64,000 nucleotides of DNA from Ectopseudomonas composti (GTDB taxonomy: Bacteria > Pseudomonadota > Gammaproteobacteria > Pseudomonadales > Pseudomonadaceae): positions 92,226 through 156,225 of the forward strand of contig NZ_FOWP01000013.1 of assembly GCF_900115475.1 (NCBI RefSeq), in the 5' to 3' direction. The position numbers and the translations under genes are program-made. Below, piece after piece: positions 1 through 8,311 of this stretch (within the stretch, counting starts at the first letter, position 1; every line of letters begins with the position of its first letter). The notes under the pieces are model-generated. The model was not told where the DNA came from. It worked only from the letters and a program-made list of their open reading frames with translations, and ran no database searches.

Positions 1-833
1 TGCGTGTGGTGTTGATGGTGGCCGTGGTGCCGTACGAGAGGCACGCCGTGCCGGGCTCCAGCGCACCGGAGCCCAGCACCTCGCAGGCCTTGTCGGCGCC
101 AGCAGCAATCAGCGGCAGGCCTTCCGGAATACCGGTATGGCGGCTGGCGGAGGCCGTGATATGGCCCAGTCGCTCGCCCGGCTTGAACAGTTCGGGCAGT
201 TGCTCACGGCGTACCTTCAGCGCCTGCCACTTCCAGTCGCCGGGCGCGGCCCAGCGCAGGCGTTTGTAGTCGAACGGCAGATAGGCCACGCAACTGCTGG
301 TGGAATCGACGAAGCGGCCGCACAGGCGATGGGTGAGAAACCCCGAAAGCAACAGCACCTTGTGCGTGCGTGCCGCAATGTCCGGCTGATGCTGGGCGAC
401 CCAGTTGACCTCGGCCTGGCCACGAAAATGATCGACCGCCTCTTCGGCGCGCACCAGCTTGAACAGCCAGCCCCACAGGCCCTTGATCCGCCCGGCCACC
501 TCGGCACGACGCTGATCGAGCCAGAGAATCGCCGGGCGCAGGGGCGTGCCCTGCTCGTCAACATGAATGATGCTGCCGCGCTGGGTGGTGACGGCGACGC
601 CGCGGATCAGGCTGCGGTCGATATCCACTTGCTGCCAGAGCAGGCGGCAGGCCTCACCGAGGCTGGCCCAGTAGTATTCAGGGTCCTGCTCGGCCCAGCC
701 CGGCTGGCTGGAGAAATAGGGGTCGAGCTCGACCTTGCCCTTGGCGAGCAGATTGCCATTGGTATCGAACAGCAGCGCCCGCACGCTTTGGGTGCCGTTG
801 TCGATGCTCAGCAGGTAGCTTGGTTCGCTCAAG
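1..833 (-). CDS. FGGY-family carbohydrate kinase, N-terminal part (runs off the left edge)
   Basis: The visible 277 residues are the N-terminal actin-like half of an FGGY sugar/polyol kinase, which transfers phosphate from ATP to a polyol or ketose in the cytoplasm. The phosphate-binding strand SIDNGTQSVRALLFD lies near residues 9-23, and a second conserved glycine loop ending GTTATINT is close to the window edge. I chose the TTG at 833 because GAGG stands 7 bases upstream and no ATG precedes the kinase motif; the start is moderately certain. It is the last visible gene of a minus-strand set after the GlpD-like and AGPS-like genes, about 120 bases apart. The substrate cannot be read from the sequence; glycerol, erythritol or a pentulose are all possible. 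Confidence 0.85.
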
Positions 834-866
834 GTGTGACCTCTGCTTGGTATGCACGGTATTGCT

Positions 867-932
867 GTAGGAGCGAGCTCTGCTCGCGAACGGGGATGGC
901 GCAAAAGCTTCGCGAGCAGAGCTCGCTCCTAC
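867..932. repeat. Inverted repeat (REP-like hairpin) between two minus-strand genes
   Basis: Two 24-base arms (867-890 and 909-932) are perfect reverse complements around an 18-base loop. The outer part, GTAGGAGCGAGCTCTGCTCG, has the GTAGGAGCG start seen in other repeats of this window. It may act as an mRNA-stabilising or attenuating hairpin within the operon, or simply be a REP element. Confidence 0.8.
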
Positions 933-953
933 GGAAAGTCGGCAGCGCCATCA

Positions 954-2531
954 TTAAGTCTCTGGCAGGCTGTAACAGCGCCGCCATAACGCCAGGTAAT
1001 CCAACTCCTCCTGCTGCCAGCGCGCATCACTCCAACCCAGTCGTGACTGACACAGCGTGCGGATACGCGGCAGCTCGGCGTGCCCGCCGCCCGCCAGCAA
1101 CAGGCCCAGGCGCGTGCGCCGCAGTAACAGGTCGTCCAGGTGCAGCACCAGCTCGCCTTCGGCAGCCCAGGCCAGTTCGGCCCACAAGGTGGCGGTGCCA
1201 GCGACGCAGTCAGCGCCGATTTTCTCGATCAACCGCAGCACATCCTTCAGTTGCCGACCATGACGACCAAGCAGCCGGCGTTGCTGCGCCAGGCTCAGGT
1301 ACGGCATGGCCGGCGGCGTGCAGGCACGGAATACGGCGCAGCCACGATCATCCACCGGCTTGCCGACGAACCCGGCACAGGCACGCAGCACCTCCAGCGC
1401 CAGCAGGCGGAAGGTGGTCAACTTGCCGCCAGCCAGGGTCACGCTGCCCGGTTCGCCCCACAGCGCATGCTCGCGCTTCTCGTCCGAGGGTTTCAGCCCC
1501 ACGCGGCCGTCGCCCACCACCGGGCGCACGCCCGCCCAGGTCGACAGCACGTCAGCGCGACTCACCTGCGCAGTGGGAAATTGCTGGGCACAAGCGGCCA
1601 ACAGGTAATCGACCTCCTCAGCGCTGATGGCGGCTTCACGATCCAGCGCCTCAGCATGATCCAGATCGGTGGTGCCGATCACCGTCGCGCCTTCCCAGGG
1701 GAAGACGAATACCGGTCGCCCATCGGCGACATGCATGAAACTGAAGGCATGCGCCACCGGCAGGCGCCAGCTCGGCAGCAGCAAGTGACTGCCACGCAAC
1801 GGACGGATACAGCCATTGCCTGGCTGGCGCAGGCGATCAGCCCAGGCCCCGGTGGCTTGCGCCACGGCGCGGCTGCGCAGGCGATACCGCTCGCCCGTTT
1901 CCACATCCTCGGCGAGCACACCGACCACCTGCCCCGCCTCGCGCAACAACTCGACCACGCGCATGCCATTGAGCGCCTCGCCGCCTTCGGCACGCGCTTC
2001 GCCCAGCACGCGCTGCACCAGGCGGGCATCGTCGGTTACCGCATCGAAGAAGCGCGTGCCACCGATCAGGCCGTCCTCGCGGATGCCTGGCGCCAAGTAA
2101 CGCAGTTGCTGCAGCGGGTAGAACAGGTGATTGCGCTTGCCGGCCAGCGCGTCGTAGAGGCTGAGCAGGCCGCCAAATACCTTCGGCCCAGGAAAACCAC
2201 CGCGGTAGTGCGGCATGACGAAGCTCAACGGCTCCACCAACCCTGGCGCCTCGCCGAGCAGGCGTTGGCGCTCGCGCACCGAGTCGCGGGTCAGCCCCAA
2301 CTGGCCCTTGGCGACGTAACGCAGGCCACCGTGCACCATTTTCGACGAGCGGCTGGAGGTGCCCCAGGCGAAGTCGCGCTGCTCCAGCAGCAGGCAGCGC
2401 CAGCCGCGCCGTGCGGCCTCACGCAGGATGCCAGCGCCGCAGATGCCGCCGCCGATCACCAGCAGATCCCAGTCGCGCGCGGCCAGCTCAGGCAGGGCGC
2501 GCGTGCGCCAGGTAGCGTTCCAGAGTTCCAT
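954..2531 (-). CDS. FAD-dependent glycerol-3-phosphate dehydrogenase/oxidase family protein (GlpD-like)
   Basis: The 525-residue protein has the length of GlpD-type flavoenzymes, which oxidise sn-glycerol-3-phosphate or a related polyol phosphate at the membrane and feed electrons to quinone. The ADP-binding glycine motif VIGGGICGAG is at residues 25-34. The DAO/GlpD signature TSSRSSKMVHGGLRY is at 58-72. The C-terminal third matches the GlpD cap region in length. It starts only 2 bases after the stop of the upstream AGPS-like gene, so the two are cotranscribed. It sits beside a kinase and an AGPS-like protein rather than with glpF/glpK/glpR, so its substrate may not be plain glycerol-3-phosphate; an erythritol-phosphate-type substrate is possible. 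Confidence 0.85.
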   Translation of the reverse strand: MELWNATWRTRALPELAARDWDLLVIGGGICGAGILREAARRGWRCLLLEQRDFAWGTSSRSSKMVHGGLRYVAKGQLGLTRDSVRERQRLLGEAPGLVEPLSFVMPHYRGGFPGPKVFGGLLSLYDALAGKRNHLFYPLQQLRYLAPGIREDGLIGGTRFFDAVTDDARLVQRVLGEARAEGGEALNGMRVVELLREAGQVVGVLAEDVETGERYRLRSRAVAQATGAWADRLRQPGNGCIRPLRGSHLLLPSWRLPVAHAFSFMHVADGRPVFVFPWEGATVIGTTDLDHAEALDREAAISAEEVDYLLAACAQQFPTAQVSRADVLSTWAGVRPVVGDGRVGLKPSDEKREHALWGEPGSVTLAGGKLTTFRLLALEVLRACAGFVGKPVDDRGCAVFRACTPPAMPYLSLAQQRRLLGRHGRQLKDVLRLIEKIGADCVAGTATLWAELAWAAEGELVLHLDDLLLRRTRLGLLLAGGGHAELPRIRTLCQSRLGWSDARWQQEELDYLALWRRCYSLPET

Positions 2532-2533
2532 GC

Positions 2534-4129
2534 TCAGTCCTGCAGCAACACGCCAGGCGCCAGGCGCTGGTCGGGGTCGAAATGCGTGGCCAGGCTGCGC
2601 AGCGTAGCCATGCCCAGCTCGCCCTTCTCTGCTGCCAGGTATGGCGCGTGATCGCGACCAACGCCGTGCTGATGACTGATGGTGCCGCGGTTCTCGGCGA
2701 TGGTGCGGCTGGCTGCCGCCTTGAGCCGCTGCCAGCGCGCCATGGCGGCAGCGTAGTCGCTGCCGGGGCGGAACACGTAGGTGGTATAGATGCTCGAACC
2801 TTCGCCGTAGACGTGCGACAGGTGGGTGAAAACGTGCACCCGCTCGCCGTCGTCGGCCAGTTCATCACGCAGGCTGGCTTCGACCTTGTTCAGCAGGTTG
2901 TCGACGTTCGACCAGTCGGTAGCGGTTTCCAGGGTGTCCACCAGGTAGCCGCGCTCCCACAGGCCATGACGCAGGTAGGGGAAGCGGAAGCGGTTCTGTT
3001 CCCACTTCTTGCCCAGCAAGGTGCCGGTGAACACGCCGCCAAAGCCTTTCAGCAAGCGCCGTGCCTGTTTCAGCGAGGCAGCGTTCTGCACCCGGCTGCC
3101 GGTGACGCCGAAAGTCAGCATGCACTTGCCGTCACGGGCGCCGCGCAGGGCCAGGTATTTTTCCAGCAGCGCGATCTGCTGCGGGTGACCGGCCAGGGCC
3201 AGTTGGGTACGAGTTTCGATGGCGTTGGACAGGCGCAGCATGGACAGCGGCACGCGCGCCTGGACCAGGCTGCGAATGGCGCTCAGCGCCTGCTGCCAGT
3301 TGGGCAGGAACACCGCGTAGAAACGCTCCTGTTCGGCCAGGCGACTGATGCGCACACGCACCTCGGAGATCACCCCGAAGCGCCCTTCCGAGCCCATCAC
3401 CAGCTCGCGCAGATCGGGCCCAGCGGCCGAGGCCGGGAAGGTGGGAATCTCCAGGGTGCCGGCGAAAGTTTCCAGCTTGCCGCCGGCGAACAGTTGCTCG
3501 ATGCGCCCGTAGCGTAGCGACTGCTGGCCGCTGGAGCGGCTGGCGACCCAGCCGCCGAGCGTCGACAGCTCCCAGGACTGCGGGAAATGCCCCAGGGTGT
3601 AACCACGCGCGCGCAGTTGGCTTTCCACCTGCGGGCCGTTGGCGCCGGGGCCGAAGGTGGCGATCAGGCTATCTTCGTCGACATCCAGCAGGCGCGTCAT
3701 GCGTTCCAGCGACAGGGTCAACACCGGGCGCTGGCCGGCCTGCGGGTTGATGTGGCCGGCCACCGAGGTACCGCCGCCGTAGGGAATCAGGGTCACGTCA
3801 TGCTGCTGCGCCCAGGCCAGCACATCACGAATTTGCTCGGCGCTTTCCGGGCAGGCCACGCCATCGGGAAACAGGCCGAACTCACCGGAGCGCATCGCCA
3901 GCCAGTCCGGCAGGCTCTGGCCACGGGCGTGGCGCACGCGCACTTCGGCGTCCTGACAGATCAGTGGATGCGGCGCCAGACGCGACGCCGGCACGCGCGC
4001 CAGCACATCCTGCAGGCTGGCGTCGGCCAAACGCTGACCCGACCCGACCAGCTCGGCGAGAAAGGCCTCGCCATGGGCCGGCAGTTCCACTTCGGTCGTC
4101 TCGTCACCCCATCCGTTCCAGCGTCGCAT
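2534..4129 (-). CDS. FAD-binding oxidase of the alkyldihydroxyacetonephosphate synthase (AGPS) type
   Basis: This 531-residue flavoprotein belongs to the VAO/PCMH family. The FAD-binding loop PYGGGTSVAGHI is at residues 116-127, and a FAD_oxidase_C-like domain fills the C-terminal half. Two details point to AGPS rather than D-lactate or glycolate dehydrogenase. The N-terminus MRRWNGWGDE resembles the KWNGWG start of the AGPS catalytic region. SHQHGVGRDH (485-494) matches the AGPS His-rich active-site loop. Eukaryotic AGPS swaps the acyl chain of acyl-DHAP for a fatty alcohol to make ether lipids; bacterial homologues are often only called FAD-binding oxidase. It is first in the minus-strand set and divergent from an AraC regulator, with 126 bases between them. 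Confidence 0.8.
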   Translation of the reverse strand: MRRWNGWGDETTEVELPAHGEAFLAELVGSGQRLADASLQDVLARVPASRLAPHPLICQDAEVRVRHARGQSLPDWLAMRSGEFGLFPDGVACPESAEQIRDVLAWAQQHDVTLIPYGGGTSVAGHINPQAGQRPVLTLSLERMTRLLDVDEDSLIATFGPGANGPQVESQLRARGYTLGHFPQSWELSTLGGWVASRSSGQQSLRYGRIEQLFAGGKLETFAGTLEIPTFPASAAGPDLRELVMGSEGRFGVISEVRVRISRLAEQERFYAVFLPNWQQALSAIRSLVQARVPLSMLRLSNAIETRTQLALAGHPQQIALLEKYLALRGARDGKCMLTFGVTGSRVQNAASLKQARRLLKGFGGVFTGTLLGKKWEQNRFRFPYLRHGLWERGYLVDTLETATDWSNVDNLLNKVEASLRDELADDGERVHVFTHLSHVYGEGSSIYTTYVFRPGSDYAAAMARWQRLKAAASRTIAENRGTISHQHGVGRDHAPYLAAEKGELGMATLRSLATHFDPDQRLAPGVLLQD

Positions 4130-4255
4130 CGCATCCCCCCATTCCGATCAGCACTTATGGCTGCCTATACTAGCCAGCCGCCGATTTCCGTCACTGTCGA
4201 ATCGGGACAGGCTATATCGCCAATCAAGACAGGCATCGCAGAACAAGAAGAATCC

Positions 4256-5290
4256 ATGGAAAACCTCGGCTATACCTCGGTTCCCGCCCTGCTCAAATAC
4301 CTGCGTCAGGCCGAACAACTCGGCCTGGACGTCGACCGCGTCCTGGCCGCTGCCGGCATAGACGCACAGGACCTGGCCGACAATGGCAAGCGCATGCCCA
4401 GCGAGGTGCATGAGCGCCTGCTGGCGCATCTGCTGGAGGTTTCCGGTGACCCGCTGTTCGGCCTGCATGCGGCGCGTTTCGTGCAGCCCGGCTCGTGGAG
4501 CGTGCTCGGCTACATCGCCATGAACTGCGCCACCCTGGGCGAGGCCATGGGCCGCATCGTGCCCTACGAGAAACTGGTGGGCGACATGGGCACCAGCCGT
4601 ATCGAGGCGGCGGAGGATCACGTGCGGCTGATCTGGAGCTGCCGTCACCAGGCGCCGGACGTGCGCCGCCACATGGTGGAGAACGTGCTCGCCTCCTGGC
4701 TGGTGTACGCCCGCTGGATCGCCGACTCCGAACATTCGCCGCGCGAGGTCTGGTTCGAACACGCGCAACCGGCCACCACTGACCTCGCCGAATACCGGCA
4801 GCTGTTCGGCTGCCCGGTGCTGTTCGAACAACCCTGCAATGCCCTGCTGGTGCCGCTGGACTACCTTGGCGTACCGCTGCGCCAGGCCGATGCCAACCTG
4901 CTGCGCACGCTTGAGGAACATGCCCTGACCCTGATGGCCGGGCTGGACGACGACGAGCCGCTGCCACGCCGGGTGAAAAACGCCCTGCGCCTACTGCTCA
5001 AGGACGGCCTGCCGCGCAAGGAACGGGTGGCAGAGAAGTTCGACATGACCGTGCGCACCCTGCAGCGCCACCTGCAGCAGGCCGGCACCAGCTACCAGCA
5101 GATCCTCGACGAGCTGCGCCAGGAGCTGGCCGAGCACTACCTGTTGCGCAGCGACCTGGCGATCCAGGACATCGCCTGCTACCTGGGTTTTACCGAGTCA
5201 CGCTCGTTCCACCGCAGTTTCAAGAGCTGGACCGGGCAGACGCCGGGCGAATTTCGCGAGAGCCGGCGCCGGGACAATCCGCTGGGCTAG
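4256..5290 (+). CDS. AraC-family transcriptional regulator
   Basis: The 344-residue protein has an N-terminal Arabinose_bd-type ligand domain (about residues 10-200) and a C-terminal double helix-turn-helix (about 255-335). The signature ...DIACYLGFTESRSFHRSFKSWTGQTPGEFR lies in the second HTH. This is the OruR/ArgR-like AraC architecture. I chose the ATG at 4256 because the upstream extension of this frame runs antisense through the divergent flavoprotein gene and the recognisable domain begins right after it. Divergence from the AGPS-like/GlpD-like/kinase set suggests it activates that operon. Its stop codon overlaps the stop of the convergent DoxX gene. Confidence 0.88.
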   Translation: MENLGYTSVPALLKYLRQAEQLGLDVDRVLAAAGIDAQDLADNGKRMPSEVHERLLAHLLEVSGDPLFGLHAARFVQPGSWSVLGYIAMNCATLGEAMGRIVPYEKLVGDMGTSRIEAAEDHVRLIWSCRHQAPDVRRHMVENVLASWLVYARWIADSEHSPREVWFEHAQPATTDLAEYRQLFGCPVLFEQPCNALLVPLDYLGVPLRQADANLLRTLEEHALTLMAGLDDDEPLPRRVKNALRLLLKDGLPRKERVAEKFDMTVRTLQRHLQQAGTSYQQILDELRQELAEHYLLRSDLAIQDIACYLGFTESRSFHRSFKSWTGQTPGEFRESRRRDNPLG

Positions 5291-5886
5291 CGCGAAACCC
5301 TGAAGCGTCGCGCCAGCCAGTAGTCGATGCTCAACCAACGCCCTGCCCCGCTGAAGAACAACGCCACCAACATCACCAGGTAGGTGGCGGCGAACTCGAT
5401 ACCGTTGTTCAGCACCACGAACTTGCCACTACCGGTCAGCCAGTCGTAATTGCCGTGCTCGCGCAGAATGCCACGCGCTCGTTCGAGCTTCTCCGCCGCA
5501 GCCAGCACACGCTCGTTGGCAAAGGGCGCCGACGGGTCGGCAATCGCCTGCCAGCCATAGGGCCAGTGCACAGTGAAGATCGCCACCAGCATGGTGACGA
5601 TCAGCGGAATGCTGATCCAGCGAACGGCAAAGCCGAACAGCAGCAGGATGGCGCCACCGGCCTCGGTCAGCGCCGCCGCCCAGGCCAGCAGTTCGGGGAA
5701 CGGTAGGCCAAGGCCCCAGTCGGGGTTACCGAACCAGGCGGCAGTGGCATCGATATCGGAAAGCTTCTGCATACCGGCCATCCAGAACACCGGTACCAGA
5801 TACAGACGCAGCAATAGCGGACCGATGAAGTCCAAGCGTCGAGAGGCCTCCAGCGCATCCTGAAGACGATTGAGCAGAGTGATCAT
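5287..5886 (-). CDS. DoxX-family membrane protein of the metal-RiPP (bufferin/Hvf) operon
   Basis: The 199-residue integral membrane protein has four hydrophobic segments and the DoxX-type N-terminal segment with FWMAGMQKL. It carries the roughly 40-residue insert between helices that is usual for DoxX proteins linked to DUF692 operons (HvfX-like). It overlaps the DUF2063 gene by 4 bases (ATGA), so it is the last gene of a four-gene operon. Its role is unproven; as a family it is suspected to support maturation, export or redox steps at the membrane. It ends tail-to-tail with the AraC gene, with overlapping stop codons. Confidence 0.85.
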   Translation of the reverse strand: MITLLNRLQDALEASRRLDFIGPLLLRLYLVPVFWMAGMQKLSDIDATAAWFGNPDWGLGLPFPELLAWAAALTEAGGAILLLFGFAVRWISIPLIVTMLVAIFTVHWPYGWQAIADPSAPFANERVLAAAEKLERARGILREHGNYDWLTGSGKFVVLNNGIEFAATYLVMLVALFFSGAGRWLSIDYWLARRFRVSR

Positions 5887-6602
5887 GATAGTGACTCCTC
5901 GGAGTACGCAAACCAGATATCGCGCGCCTGCCAGTCATCCAGCAGCGCGTGGGCGTTGTCGAAATAGGTGCGATCAGCGGCCAGGCCATGCGCTGCGGCC
6001 AGCTCCAGTTGAGCCTGTACAGGCGGCTCGCCGGCTTGCAGGCGCAGCGCCAGCTGATAGGCGAACGGCGTCAGCTGCATGAAGCGCACCTGATCCTGCG
6101 CATCGCGCCAGACCAGCAAGCAGGTCGGCTCTGGTGGCGGCTGCGTGGGGCAGTGATCGACACCGATCATCTGCACCGGCCAGCAATAGGCCAAGGGCCA
6201 GGCCAACGGCGACCAGCCGCGCTCGGGCAACTGCGCGTCGCTGACATCCAGCGCCAGCTCGACCCATTCGTAATGCGCCAGCTCCAGCATGAACGCAGGG
6301 TCGTCAGGCTCGGCGCGGTAGCCCTGCTGCAGCCAGGCGATGAACTCCTGGCTGATCTCGAGAAAGTACGGCGTGCTCGCCCGATGCTCGGCGAAGAACA
6401 CGCGCAGCAGCCGCTGCCAGCGCTCGGCCCCGAGAACCCCGCGCAGCACCGGAAAGGCGCCGCCAACCAGGCTGGCGACGTTGTTGAAGAACAGCTCTTC
6501 GTAGATCGCCATGCGCTCACTGGTGATACCCGACAACAGCGGCTGCGCCTCAGGCTGACGAATACGTGCAGCGAAGTCGCGCTGCTGCTCGATGCCGCTC
6601 AT
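5883..6602 (-). CDS. DUF2063 partner protein of the MNIO enzyme (BufC/HvfC-like)
   Basis: The 239-residue protein matches the DUF2063 family: an N-terminal helical domain with ERMAIYEELFFNNVASLV near residues 29-46, and a C-terminal domain. In Buf/Hvf systems this protein binds the RiPP precursor and presents it to the DUF692 oxygenase. The ATG at 6602 overlaps the stop of the DUF692 gene (ATGA, 4 bases), which points to translational coupling and decides against a longer upstream start. It also overlaps the DoxX gene start by 4 bases. Confidence 0.88.
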   Translation of the reverse strand: MSGIEQQRDFAARIRQPEAQPLLSGITSERMAIYEELFFNNVASLVGGAFPVLRGVLGAERWQRLLRVFFAEHRASTPYFLEISQEFIAWLQQGYRAEPDDPAFMLELAHYEWVELALDVSDAQLPERGWSPLAWPLAYCWPVQMIGVDHCPTQPPPEPTCLLVWRDAQDQVRFMQLTPFAYQLALRLQAGEPPVQAQLELAAAHGLAADRTYFDNAHALLDDWQARDIWFAYSEESLS

Positions 6603-7441
6603 GTGCCGTACCTGCTCAGCGGTTGCACGGCCTGTTGCAGGCTGCGGATGTGCGCCAGCTCGGCATACAGCTCGGCCAGCGGCGGGAAGTTGAAATCGCG
6701 CTCCAGCAGCGTTGGGCGCACGCCATGCTGCGCGTAAGCGCTGCTCAGCAGTGCCCACACCGGGTCGATGACAGGCGCACCGTGGGTGTCGATCTTCAGG
6801 TCTGCCGCCTGATCGTAATGACCGGCGACGTGCAAATAGGCGATGCGCTCACTGGGCATCGCGGCGATGTAGGCCTCGGCATCGAAGCCGAAGTTCAGGC
6901 TGTTGACGTAGACGTTGTTGACGTCCAGCAACAACTGGCAGTCGGCACGCTCCAGCACGGCGCGAACGAAATCCGCCTCGTCCAGCTCGCCGGGCAGGCG
7001 CGCGTAGGCCGAGACGTTCTCGATGATCAGCGGCCGCTCCAGCACCTCCTGCACGATGCGCACGCGCTCGGCGATGCGCAACACCGACTTTTCGGAAAAC
7101 GGCAGCGGCATCAGGTCATACAGCTGGCCATCGTCGGCGCAGGCCGACAGGTGTTCGCTGTAGGCCAGCACGCCATGCGCGTCGAGAAAGCCCTTGATGG
7201 CGTGCAGCAACTCCAGATTCAGCGGCGCGAAGCCGCCGAGGTTGAGGGACAGACCATGGCACAGCATCGGCCGGCGTTCGCTCAGGGCGCGCAACTGCTT
7301 GCCCAGGCGGCCACCGACACCGATCCAGTTCTCCGGCGCCACTTCGAGAAAGTCGGCGCCGCTGGCCTCATCACCGATCAACTCGGCGAGCAGCCCGCGA
7401 CGCAGGCCAAGGCCGGCGCCGGTGAGGTTTGCGAGTTGCAT
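6599..7441 (-). CDS. Multinuclear non-heme iron oxygenase (MNIO, DUF692) for RiPP cysteine modification
   Basis: The 280-residue TIM-barrel protein is of the DUF692/MbnB-like family. These enzymes use a two- or three-iron centre and O2 to convert precursor cysteines to oxazolone/thioamide or thiooxazole groups. Likely metal ligands are visible in order: CHGLSLNLGG (His62), SEHLS, IIENVS, LLDVNNVYVNS, LHVAGHY, DTHG and ERDFNFP. I chose the ATG at 7441 (MQLANLTGAG) because the family domain starts there; the upstream extension is Arg-rich and not conserved. It lies 20 bases after the precursor gene. It is the central enzyme of the operon. Confidence 0.92.
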   Translation of the reverse strand: MQLANLTGAGLGLRRGLLAELIGDEASGADFLEVAPENWIGVGGRLGKQLRALSERRPMLCHGLSLNLGGFAPLNLELLHAIKGFLDAHGVLAYSEHLSACADDGQLYDLMPLPFSEKSVLRIAERVRIVQEVLERPLIIENVSAYARLPGELDEADFVRAVLERADCQLLLDVNNVYVNSLNFGFDAEAYIAAMPSERIAYLHVAGHYDQAADLKIDTHGAPVIDPVWALLSSAYAQHGVRPTLLERDFNFPPLAELYAELAHIRSLQQAVQPLSRYGT

Positions 7442-7461
7442 GATCCGTCCTCCCCTCGCCC

Positions 7462-7755
7462 TTACTCGCTCTTCTCGCCGCCGCACTTGCCTTCGCCGCA
7501 TTTACCCTCGGCGTCGGCCTTCTTCTCGGTACCACACTTGCCCTCACCGCACTTGCCTTCCTTGTCGGCTTTCATCTCGCCACCGCATTTGCCTTCACCA
7601 CAGGAACCTTCCTGCGCCTTCTCGGCAGCAGCCAGGCTGTAGCCGCTGGCCAGCTCCTGCGCAGCGAAGGGGTTGCTCGCGGCGTGGGCAGTGAACGCCA
7701 TGGAAGTCAGCAGCGCGGCGCCCAGGGTGGCAGTCAGGGTATTGAGTTGTTTCAT
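7462..7755 (-). CDS. Cys-rich EGKCG-repeat precursor peptide (bufferin-2/HvfA-like copper-binding RiPP)
   Basis: The 97-residue protein has a Sec signal peptide (MKQLNTLTATLGAALLTSMA..., cleavage probably after AHA near 25). A mature tail follows with six cysteines: one EGSCG and five EGKCG units in three tandem pairs, separated by ADKEGK/ADAEGK linkers. The EGKCG motif is the known target of DUF692 enzymes in HvfA/BufA2 systems, where modified cysteines bind copper in the periplasm. The start at 7755 is followed by a clean signal peptide. A candidate ECF promoter lies 55-81 bases upstream. It is the first gene of the operon; the downstream DUF692, DUF2063 and DoxX genes fit its maturation. 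Confidence 0.92.
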   Translation of the reverse strand: MKQLNTLTATLGAALLTSMAFTAHAASNPFAAQELASGYSLAAAEKAQEGSCGEGKCGGEMKADKEGKCGEGKCGTEKKADAEGKCGEGKCGGEKSE

Positions 7756-8311
7756 GGCATCTCTCCATCGGTTTCGAATGCGGGGCCAGGTTGGCGCCCT
7801 CGCAGCAATGGACGAGGCAGGGATGCGGGCGTTACAGCGAGGCCAAAATTTTTCGTAGGCCGGATGAAATCCGGGGGCGCTTTGCTGGCTACCAATCGCG
7901 GCTACGACTGCATGAATGTGGGAGGTGGAGCGAAGCAGGTTGCCAGAGCCGAAAGCCCCTTCCACAGATACAGAAACATCCACCGCACCGTTGGGAGGCG
8001 CTTCAGCGGCGATGCTTTCGATAGCCAGCGGCACGAACAGCCACAAGCAAAACGGTAGATAAAGAAAGCGTCACCCACCCTACGAACGGTGTACCGAGAC
8101 GTAGTGCTGGAGCCAAAAGAGGAGGTCAAGCGAATGCAGCCGACTGCGAGTGCATAGCGGTAAGACTATGATCGGGAGGACTTTTTCGCGCAAAGCGGGA
8201 TGGTGCGGTGCTAGGTGGAAGGCTCTACTATTAAATTAGCACCCTAACCACCACTGCTACCATTAGCTGCTTAGTGCAATTAAACATCAATCAAACGATT
8301 AGCTGAGAACA
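7756..8311. other. Intergenic region between the RiPP operon and the AT-rich island
   Basis: These 556 bases hold the candidate ECF promoter (7811-7836), a GGATGAAATCC palindrome near 7860-7872 of a type repeated elsewhere in the window, and the left edge of the AT-rich island, where base composition drops after about 8160. I see no convincing gene, although short frames exist. No clear attachment site or terminal repeat was found at the composition break. Confidence 0.6.
7811..7836 (-). promoter_or_regulatory. Candidate ECF sigma promoter of the RiPP operon
   Basis: On the minus strand, TGTAAC (7836-7831) and CGTC (7814-7811) are 16 bases apart, the spacing and AAC/CGT core usual for ECF promoters. 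An A/T tract (7844-7855) precedes the -35 box like an UP element. The -10 box ends 55 bases before the precursor start codon. The Caulobacter SigF-type -35 box (GTAACC), which drives similar operons, is close. This is a motif match only. Confidence 0.5.

Noticed and set aside
137..1627. 496-residue plus-strand reading frame across the kinase and GlpD-like genes
   Set aside because: It is antisense to two clear genes and Arg/Pro-rich in the way shadow frames are.
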